A DNA stretch of 22,879 bases, taken from the NCBI GenBank assembly GCA_958403395.1, contig CATXXF010000031.1, positions 1 through 22,879 of the forward strand, read 5' to 3'. Below the pieces are notes generated by a model. The model had not been told where the DNA came from. It saw only the letters and a program-made list of their open reading frames with translations, and ran no database searches. The stretch is from an uncultured Collinsella sp. GTDB taxonomy: Bacteria; Actinomycetota; Coriobacteriia; Coriobacteriales; Coriobacteriaceae. Shown here piece by piece: positions 15,125 to 19,887 of this stretch (positions are counted from its first letter, which is position 1; each line of letters starts with the position of its first letter). The position numbers were made by a program, and so were the translations under genes.

Positions 15125-15310
15125 CCCAATGACCACCATGGCAACGCCGCAGGTAGAGAACGGACAGCGAAAACGCCCCTAAGCGAGCAAGGTGACGTGA
15201 AATGAAAGGGCGCTGACCTTCTGGTCGCGCCCTTGAAATTGAACGTCAGATTGCCGCTTAGGGGCGTTTGCAGCGTCGAGCAGTTGCGGCGTTTGGTAAA
15301 ACGCCGCAAC
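15125..15310. other. Composite structured element, copy 1 (possible non-coding RNA or folded-DNA repeat)
   Basis: About 186 bases, copy 2 lying at 18528-18764. From left to right: CCCAATGACCACCATGG, CGCCGCAGGTAGAGAACGG, then stem P1 (AAACGCCCCTAAGCG at 15171-15185 with its perfect complement at 15255-15269). Inside P1 come P2 (TGACGT 15193-15198 / ACGTCA 15243-15248), P3 (AAGGGCGC 15206-15213 / GCGCCCTT 15227-15234) and P4 (GACC/GGTC at 15215-15218 and 15223-15226, loop TTCT). After P1, GCAGCGTCGAGC leads to a second hairpin at 15283-15310, 12 perfect pairs (GTTGCGGCGTTT arm) closing on GGTA. It ends three bases from the stop of the minus-strand lipoprotein gene. P2-P4 and the linkers are shared with copy 2, while P1 and the last hairpin differ in sequence but stay paired. 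The functional strand is unknown; as mRNA 3' region it would be read on the minus strand. No T-run follows the last hairpin on either strand. Confidence 0.75.
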
Positions 15311-15313
15311 GAA

Positions 15314-15871
15314 CTAGCTCAGCATTGCATCCATCATCTCGGAGTTGACGGAGTCGTCGGCAGACCACTCGCCGTCGTCGTTGCAGGTGTACTTGAAGAT
15401 AACCGTGGTCTTCCTGGGCTCGGTGGCCTTGGTCACATCGACCATAACCTGACCGGCCATCTTGTACAGCTCGTCATCGGAAGGAACCGTATCAAGCGCG
15501 GCGACCTTCTCCTGATACTGGGTGGAGAAGTCCTCGACGATCTTGTTCATAGACTTGCAGGTGATAGAGACCTCGGCGGTCGCGACACCCTTGTCCTCGT
15601 CGACCGTCACGTCGCCGATCTTGTAGTCAAAGCCCTCGAGATAGGTCTTGGCATACTCCTTGGGATCGATACCCAGCTGCTCGAACTCGTCGCCCGAAGC
15701 CTCCTCCAGACCAGAAAGGAAGTCGTCGCCACCGTTCTTGACCTCGTCAAACTGCGTCGTAAGATCCTCGGTGATGAGCTCCTCAACCGAAGGACCTCCA
15801 CAGCCGGAAAGCACGACCACACATGCAACCAAGACGGCCATGAGGGGCGCAAGCAGCAGCTTCTTTTTCAT
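15314..15871 (-). CDS. Secreted lipoprotein of unknown function
   Basis: A 185-residue protein with a classic lipoprotein signal: MKKK, a hydrophobic run (LLLAPLMAVLVACVVV), and the lipobox LSGC with C24 as lipid-bearing residue. It should be anchored on the outer face of the membrane. The mature part is acidic (VEELITEDLTTQFDEVKNGGDDFLSGLEEASGDEF) and then alternates strands and helices, with 'DYKIGDVTVDEDKGVATAEVSITCKSMNKI' and 'TVIFKYTCNDDGEWSADDS' resembling the small beta-sheet lipoproteins common in Gram-positive gut bacteria; two cysteines could pair. The start at 15871 is set by GGGAGG six bases upstream. Its stop is three bases from the composite element. Transcription is separate from EIIA because a terminator lies between them. 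Confidence 0.9.
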   Translation of the reverse strand: MKKKLLLAPLMAVLVACVVVLSGCGGPSVEELITEDLTTQFDEVKNGGDDFLSGLEEASGDEFEQLGIDPKEYAKTYLEGFDYKIGDVTVDEDKGVATAEVSITCKSMNKIVEDFSTQYQEKVAALDTVPSDDELYKMAGQVMVDVTKATEPRKTTVIFKYTCNDDGEWSADDSVNSEMMDAMLS

Positions 15872-16052
15872 GTTGTTCCTCCCAATGAGCGGCACTGCGC
15901 TTCCCAGACGCGGCGCACGTTGTAATAAGTAAGCCCATACTATCCACTTATGAACACCCTCGGCAACGCGAAGGCGCGGTCGGTTCGTTTTAGCGTCCGA
16001 ACGGTTTGCAAGCCCACCCAACGTGCAATAAAACGCTTTCCCGCGGTGCAAT

Positions 16053-16081
16053 AAAAAAGGTGGCCGGAAAACCCGACCACC
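16053..16081 (-). terminator. Rho-independent terminator after the EIIA gene
   Basis: On the minus strand GGTGGTCGGG and CCGGCCACC pair with one mismatch around an A/T loop, followed by TTTTTT (the A-run at 16053-16058). It lies 27 bases beyond the EIIA stop. The DNA to its left has the direct repeat GTGCAATAAAA (16023 and 16047), with no evident function. Confidence 0.85.
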
Positions 16082-16107
16082 CTCGCACAGCCTTTGGATG
16101 CCGCAGT

Positions 16108-16644
16108 TTACTTGCGGACGACCTTGACGATGGCGTCACCGGCGGCGACGGCGGACTCTGCCTCAACGGTGAGCTCGACATCGGCAAACTCGGCGGTGTT
16201 GGACACGGCCACGACGACGCAGTCCTTGTAACCGGCAGCGGCGATCTTGGCGCGGTCGATCTTGAGTATGGGCTGGCCAGCCTTCACAACGTCGTCGGCC
16301 TTGACGAAGCCCTCGAAGCCATCGCCGTTCATGTTGACGGTATCGACGCCAACGTGCACCAGAACCTCGATGCCGCTATCGGACTGCAGGCCCACGGCGT
16401 GACCCATGGTGACGGTCACCTTACCGTCGCAGGGAGCGTAGACCAGATCGTCCTCGGGCCACACGGCACAGCCCTTGCCCAGAACCTCGCCACCAAAGAC
16501 GGGATCGGGCACGTCGGCCATCTTGATGACCTTGCCCTTGACGGGCGAGCACAGCACGTCGGCGCCGGCAGAAGCAGAGATGGAGGCCGGAGCAGCGGCA
16601 GCCGCGGGCTCAGCCTTCTTCTTGAACATATCAAACAGACCCAT
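16108..16644 (-). CDS. crr: PTS glucose-type EIIA component (EIIA-Glc/Crr family)
   Basis: A 178-residue stand-alone EIIA domain of the phosphotransferase system. It takes phosphate from HPr and passes it to an EIIB, and in many bacteria also signals carbon status. The phosphorylated residue is H97 in GIEVLVHVGVDTVNMNG, with the assisting H82 in TMGHAVGL. SPVKGKVIKMADVPDPVFGGEVLGKG (33-58) is the family's N-terminal signature. An Ala/Pro-rich linker (11-29) precedes the domain, suggesting it once was, or resembles, the C-terminal part of a fused EII. GGAG in GAGGAGAAAACGT supports ATG 16644. No EIIB/EIIC gene is in the window, so it probably serves permeases encoded elsewhere. Confidence 0.94.
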   Translation of the reverse strand: MGLFDMFKKKAEPAAAAAPASISASAGADVLCSPVKGKVIKMADVPDPVFGGEVLGKGCAVWPEDDLVYAPCDGKVTVTMGHAVGLQSDSGIEVLVHVGVDTVNMNGDGFEGFVKADDVVKAGQPILKIDRAKIAAAGYKDCVVVAVSNTAEFADVELTVEAESAVAAGDAIVKVVRK

Positions 16645-16693
16645 ACGTTTTCTCCTCTTGATTAAGCGCAACGTTGTGCGCATGCCTACGGTA

Positions 16694-16699
16694 ATTATA
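16694..16699 (-). promoter_or_regulatory. -10 box of the EIIA gene
   Basis: The minus strand reads TATAAT about 50 bases upstream of the EIIA start. No strong -35 is seen. Just upstream, CAAATG occurs twice in direct repeat (16704 and 16713), which might be a regulator site. The remaining gap to 16983 holds no gene; a short run at 16910-16965 has mutually complementary CCTACC/GGTAGG and GCCAAA/TTTGGC pieces, again repeat-like. Confidence 0.45.
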
Positions 16700-16983
16700 G
16701 TGCCAAATGGTTCAAATGCTAAGGTGGGGACTCGAATCGCAAGCCCTTCCCGGTAGTGCTCGTGGGATGAGCATCTCCTTTGCATCGCGGTTCGATAAGC
16801 CGAGTATCGCCCACGCGCGGGACGGGCAGAAGCGGGCACGCCAAACCCGATACTTCTTTTCGCAGCGGCACCCCGCCGCCACCCCGCTCCTGGCACCTCC
16901 TGATACCTACCGAAACGTGCCAAAATAAACCCGTCCCTTTTTGGTAGGTTTGGCGAGTGTGGATTTTCGGACGCTTAACTAAC

Positions 16984-17053
16984 GAGCGTGGATAATCTCC
17001 CACTTTGACTTTGAGGCCGTCACCGAGCCAAAAACGGGAGATTATCCACGTTC
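16984..17053. repeat. Hairpin repeat with GTGGATAATCTCCC arms, left of the Fic gene
   Basis: GAGCGTGGATAATCTCCC at 16984-17001 and its inverse at 17036-17053 match at 17 of 18 positions (the odd one can pair G-T). The loop side includes GAGCCAAAAACGGG before the right arm. A second copy in the same orientation sits at 18426-18489, on the other side of the Fic gene; arms are conserved while the middle of the loop differs. Confidence 0.85.
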
Positions 17054-17097
17054 ATTTTGGATGACCCCCCTGTACCAAGCCGAGCTCCATGGTCAAG

Positions 17098-17200
17098 TAA
17101 TAACGACTTCTCATCATTAGATTGTTTATATCAATTCTAATAACTATTTAATCATTAAACTCGTTATTAGAATTGATATGATTAGCCTAATAACGAGTTT
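17098..17200. promoter_or_regulatory. A+T-rich operator-like array upstream of fic
   Basis: TAATAAC occurs at 17098, 17138 and 17188 and inverted at 17163. Two perfect inverted repeats interlock: ATATCAATTCTAATAAC (17128-17144) with its complement at 17163-17179, and AAACTCGTTATTA (17157-17169) with its complement at 17188-17200; a third near-match (TAATAACGACTT) is at 17098. TATGAT at 17177-17182 could be a -10 box within the array. The layout looks like multiple binding sites of one dimeric regulator; the winged helix at the C-terminus of the Fic protein itself is a candidate binder (inference). Confidence 0.6.
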
Positions 17201-17226
17201 CCGGCACTAAAGATATGGAGGGCGCG

Positions 17227-18399
17227 ATGCAAATCGAGGAGAACGGCCAGGGAACGCTCCGCAATAATCTATCGGGGAAATTGGCTTACTATTCGTTTTT
17301 TCCAACGCCCTTGCAATCATTGAGGCAGCTAAACCTCACCGAGGAAACCTATCGCACGCTTTCCGCATGCTCACGAAAGCTTGGAGAGCTTGAAGGCATG
17401 CTCTACTTTGTTCCCAACGCCGACATGTATCTGACGATGTTCGTGCGCAAAGAAGCACTCCTTTCTTCGCAAATTGAGGGAACCCAGTGCACGTTTGACG
17501 ACCTACTTAGTCCATCGCAAGCACAACTCCATCATAAAGATGTCGCAGACGTCGTGAATTACGTCCGTGCTGTCGACCGCGGCGTAGAACTGCTCAAAAA
17601 GATGCCCTTGTGCACGAGACTTCTTAGGCAAGTTCATGCGGTCCTGCTGGACGGAGTGCGCGGAACGGAGAAGAATCCAGGCGAGCTGCGCTCCTCACAA
17701 AACTGGATTGGCCCCTCAGGCTGCACCATTGCAACCGCATCGTTTGTCCCTCCAAACATTGAAGATTTGAGTAACACGCTCCAGGACCTCGAACGCTTTA
17801 TCAATGAGCCTCAAGTCGAAATGGATCCGATTGTGCGGGCGGCGCTCGTCCATTACCAATTTGAAACTGCCCATCCATTCCTAGACGGAAACGGTCGCCT
17901 GGGCAGGCTTCTCATTACACTTATGCTCATCAATGATGGCGTTCTTCATTCTTGCTTGTTCTATCCATCGTTCCAGTTCAAGAAAAATCGAAGCGAGTAC
18001 TACCGGCAACTCACATCCGTAAGGGAGAGAGGCACTTACGAGGAATGGATAGAGTTTTTCTGCAACAGTCTTCTCGAAAGTGCGAAGGACTCGGTAGGGT
18101 CTTTAAAAAACCTTGTTGACCTCCATAACCGTTCCACAGCAACCATTACCGAAAATCTCGGAAGGACTGCTGCAAACGGGCAAAGGCTGTTGGGCATTCT
18201 TGAAGAGCACCCCATCGTCGACACCGCATTCATCGCTGCCCAACTCGATATCGGCAGGAGTACCGCGAGCTCGCTCGTCAAATCATTTGAAGAATTGGGT
18301 ATCCTCCGTCCGCTCGACGAGTCAAGACAGAGATACCGGCAGTACGGGTATGAAGAGTATCTTTCGATTCTCAGGGAAGACGCCGAGCCGATTAGATAG
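17227..18399 (+). CDS. Fic-family protein (class II, self-inhibited AMP-transferase type) with C-terminal winged helix
   Basis: A 390-residue protein. Fic domains transfer AMP from ATP to hydroxyl side chains of target proteins. Residues about 10-95 are the Fic N-terminal domain and contain the inhibitory motif S80-S-Q-I-E84-G85, matching (S/T)xxxE(G/N), which places it in class II. The active-site loop HPFLDGNGRLGR (216-227) is fully canonical, with catalytic H216 and phosphate-binding G221-N-G-R224. Residues about 315-385 form a winged helix (VDTAFIAAQLDIGRSTASSLVKSFEELGILRPL), so it may bind DNA. ATG 17227 is preferred because GGAGGG (17217-17222) is four bases upstream; ATG 17215 overlaps that site. 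Base composition and codon use are visibly A+T-richer than in all neighbours, and the gene is bracketed by hairpin repeats, both signs of horizontal acquisition. Targets are unknown. Confidence 0.93.
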   Translation: MQIEENGQGTLRNNLSGKLAYYSFFPTPLQSLRQLNLTEETYRTLSACSRKLGELEGMLYFVPNADMYLTMFVRKEALLSSQIEGTQCTFDDLLSPSQAQLHHKDVADVVNYVRAVDRGVELLKKMPLCTRLLRQVHAVLLDGVRGTEKNPGELRSSQNWIGPSGCTIATASFVPPNIEDLSNTLQDLERFINEPQVEMDPIVRAALVHYQFETAHPFLDGNGRLGRLLITLMLINDGVLHSCLFYPSFQFKKNRSEYYRQLTSVRERGTYEEWIEFFCNSLLESAKDSVGSLKNLVDLHNRSTATITENLGRTAANGQRLLGILEEHPIVDTAFIAAQLDIGRSTASSLVKSFEELGILRPLDESRQRYRQYGYEEYLSILREDAEPIR

Positions 18400-18425
18400 G
18401 CATCGCAACCCAGGCAAATTAAAGC

Positions 18426-18489
18426 GAGCGTGGATAATCTCCCACTTTGAGCCCGCACACAGGCCAAAAACGGGAGATTATCCACGCTC
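18426..18489. repeat. Hairpin repeat with GTGGATAATCTCCC arms, right of the Fic gene
   Basis: GAGCGTGGATAATCTCCC at 18426-18443 and a perfect inverse at 18472-18489. It lies 26 bases after the Fic stop in the same orientation as the copy at 16984-17053, sharing CACTTTGA after the left arm and GCCAAAAACGGG at the right arm. It may also act as the 3' end of the fic transcript, though no T-run follows. Confidence 0.85.
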
Positions 18490-18527
18490 ATTCCTGACTA
18501 GTCATTTAAGAACGTCCCCAATGACTA

Positions 18528-18764
18528 CCCAATGACTACCACGGCAACGCCGATGTTTTGGCAACGCCAGCGAACGGACCGCATTCGGAGCAAGACGACG
18601 CCGCAGGTAGAGAACGGACAGCGAGCGGGTCGCATTTGAGACAAGGTGACGTGAAACGAAAGGGCGCTGACCTTCTGGTCGCGCCCTTGAAGTTGAACGT
18701 CAGATTGTCCAAATGCGGCCCGCGCAGCGTCGAGCCGTTACGCGGGTTGGTAAACCCGCGTAAC
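18528..18764. other. Composite structured element, copy 2
   Basis: Same architecture as copy 1 but with about 50 extra bases near the left end. P1 is GCGGGTCGCATTTG at 18625-18638 with CAAATGCGGCCCGC at 18710-18723 (13 of 14 pairs plus one G-T). P2-P4 occupy 18647-18702, differing from copy 1 at only two positions, both in the internal loop (GAAACG for GAAATG and GAAGTTGA for GAAATTGA). The final hairpin, 18737-18764, has 12 perfect pairs (GTTACGCGGGTT arm) and the same GGTA loop. It ends three bases from the pyrE stop. The extra stretch (about 18565-18600) looks like a degenerate second copy of the P1 left strand and flanks (AACGGACCGCATTCGGAGCAAG compared with AGCGGGTCGCATTTGAGACAAG). With the hairpin repeat, it fills the 368-base gap 18400-18767. 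Confidence 0.75.
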
Positions 18765-18767
18765 TAC

Positions 18768-19451
18768 CTACTCCCGAGCTCCGTACTGCTCGTAGTAGGC
18801 GTCGATGGCGGTCTTGAGCTCGTCGTCGATGACAACCTTGCCGTCGATCTCGTGGTTGTAGAGGGTCTCGACGACCTCGGCCATGGAGACGATGCTCGCG
18901 ACGGGGAAACCGTACTTGGCCTCGATCTCCTTCTGCGCGGTGGTCACACCGCCCTTGCCGACCTCCATGCGGTTGAGGGACACGATCAGGCCCTTGATCT
19001 CGACATCGGCAGCAGCCTTGACCTTGGGATAGGTCTCGTCGATGGACTTGCCGCTGGTGGTAACGTCCTCGACCATGACCACACGGTCGCCGTCCTTGGG
19101 CTCATAACCCAGCAGGTTGCCCTTATCGGCACCGTGGTCCTTGGCCTCCTTGCGATCGCAGCAGTACTTGACCTCCTTGCCGTACAGCTCGTGGTAGGCA
19201 ATGGCGGTCACGACGGCCAGCGGAATACCCTTGTAGGCCGGTCCAAACAGCACATCAAAGTCGTCGCCAAAGTTATCGTGGATGGCCTGGGCGTAATACT
19301 CGCCCAGCTTCTTGAGCTGATAGCCCGTCACGTAAGCGCCGGCGTTCATAAAGAACGGGGACTGACGGCCGCTCTTGAGCGTAAAGCTGCCGAACTTAAG
19401 GACGTCGGACTCGACCATAAACTTGATGAACTCTTGCTTGTAAGCCTCCAT
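18768..19451 (-). CDS. pyrE: Orotate phosphoribosyltransferase
   Basis: Joins orotate to PRPP to give orotidine 5'-phosphate, the fifth step of pyrimidine synthesis. The 227-residue protein carries the PRPP-binding motif VVMVEDVTTSGKS (124-136) and the mobile catalytic loop RKEAKDHG (100-107); the N-terminal KFGSFTLKSGRQSPFFMNAG is the orotate-binding signature. AGGAG in GAGAGGAGCCCGC supports ATG 19451. It stands alone, without pyrF or other pyr genes in the window. No attenuator or PyrR-like site is evident upstream; the 3' side abuts composite element copy 2. Confidence 0.96.
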   Translation of the reverse strand: MEAYKQEFIKFMVESDVLKFGSFTLKSGRQSPFFMNAGAYVTGYQLKKLGEYYAQAIHDNFGDDFDVLFGPAYKGIPLAVVTAIAYHELYGKEVKYCCDRKEAKDHGADKGNLLGYEPKDGDRVVMVEDVTTSGKSIDETYPKVKAAADVEIKGLIVSLNRMEVGKGGVTTAQKEIEAKYGFPVASIVSMAEVVETLYNHEIDGKVVIDDELKTAIDAYYEQYGARE

Positions 19452-19581
19452 GCGGGCTCCTCTCGTAATCGCGTACGTGCCTTCCAGTTTAGCGCAGGCG
19501 AAGCGTCGATGCGGGCGCGCTTTGGGGCCACGGCATTCTGTAAAGGCTTTGTCAGGGGGAATGGTTTTCCGAACAATGGGG

Positions 19582-19610
19582 TTGACATGTCAAACCCCCT
19601 CATCAAGAAT
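19582..19610 (+). promoter_or_regulatory. Promoter of the Mg2+ ATPase leader, with 12-base palindrome over the -35
   Basis: A perfect TTGACA (19582-19587) is followed after exactly 17 bases by AAGAAT (19605-19610, 4 of 6). The -35 forms part of the perfect palindrome TTGACATGTCAA (19582-19593), a possible regulator site. Transcription from here would give a leader of about 270 bases before the ATPase start. This promoter, the small frame at 19677 and loose hairpins are all I see in the gap 19452-19887. Confidence 0.65.
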
Positions 19611-19676
19611 ACGGGCGGAAAAAAAGGGGTACGAGATACCCAAAGTGCGCCGCGCTCAGCCTTTAGGAGGTGTGCC

Positions 19677-19748
19677 ATGGAAGGCAGTCCTAGTCGAAAA
19701 ACCTGCATGTCGCCCTCGGCACGCCGCGAGGACTCCGCACACGCATAA
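19677..19748 (+). CDS. Candidate leader peptide upstream of the Mg2+ ATPase
   Basis: A 23-codon reading frame beginning MEGSPSRKTCMSPS and ending in TAA at 19746-19748. It has a near-perfect ribosome binding site, AGGAGG at 19665-19670, six bases before ATG; this is as good as any real gene in the window. It contains two prolines and an Arg-Arg pair. In enterobacteria mgtA expression is controlled by a short translated leader (MgtL) whose translation responds to Mg2+ and proline; this frame occupies the equivalent place but shows no clear sequence similarity. AGGTGTGCC around the start can pair with GGCACGCC (19717-19724), and CGCAAAGG/CCTTTGTG can form a later stem. It may still be chance. 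Confidence 0.4.
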   Translation: MEGSPSRKTCMSPSARREDSAHA

Positions 19749-19887
19749 ACGCCACCGGCAGATCGCCAAAACCACCGCAAAGGCGCGCTGCACCCTTTGT
19801 GGGCTCAAGAGCTTGACGTGAGCGACATCTAGGTTTTTTGAAGCAAATACGACACGTACGCTAACTCCCCTCAACAAGGAGGACCCT

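Noticed and set aside
15125..15310. Integron attC site, because of structured DNA right after stop codons
   Set aside because: attC sites begin with an AAC-type and end with a GTT-type core; here the terminal hairpin has GTT first and AAC last on both strands, the conserved part is the central hairpin rather than the outer core sites, and no integrase is present.
16984..18489. CRISPR array, given repeated hairpins with variable middles
   Set aside because: There are only two copies about 1.4 kb apart with a gene between, without regular spacers or cas genes.
18558..19748. 396-codon plus-strand frame spanning the composite element and opposite pyrE
   Set aside because: It runs through repeat DNA and antisense to pyrE; only its last 23 codons, which have their own ribosome binding site, were kept as a leader-peptide candidate.
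19617..19887. M-box (ykoK) Mg2+ riboswitch in the mgtA leader
   Set aside because: I could not find the conserved M-box core or its three-stem arrangement; only short unrelated hairpins are visible.
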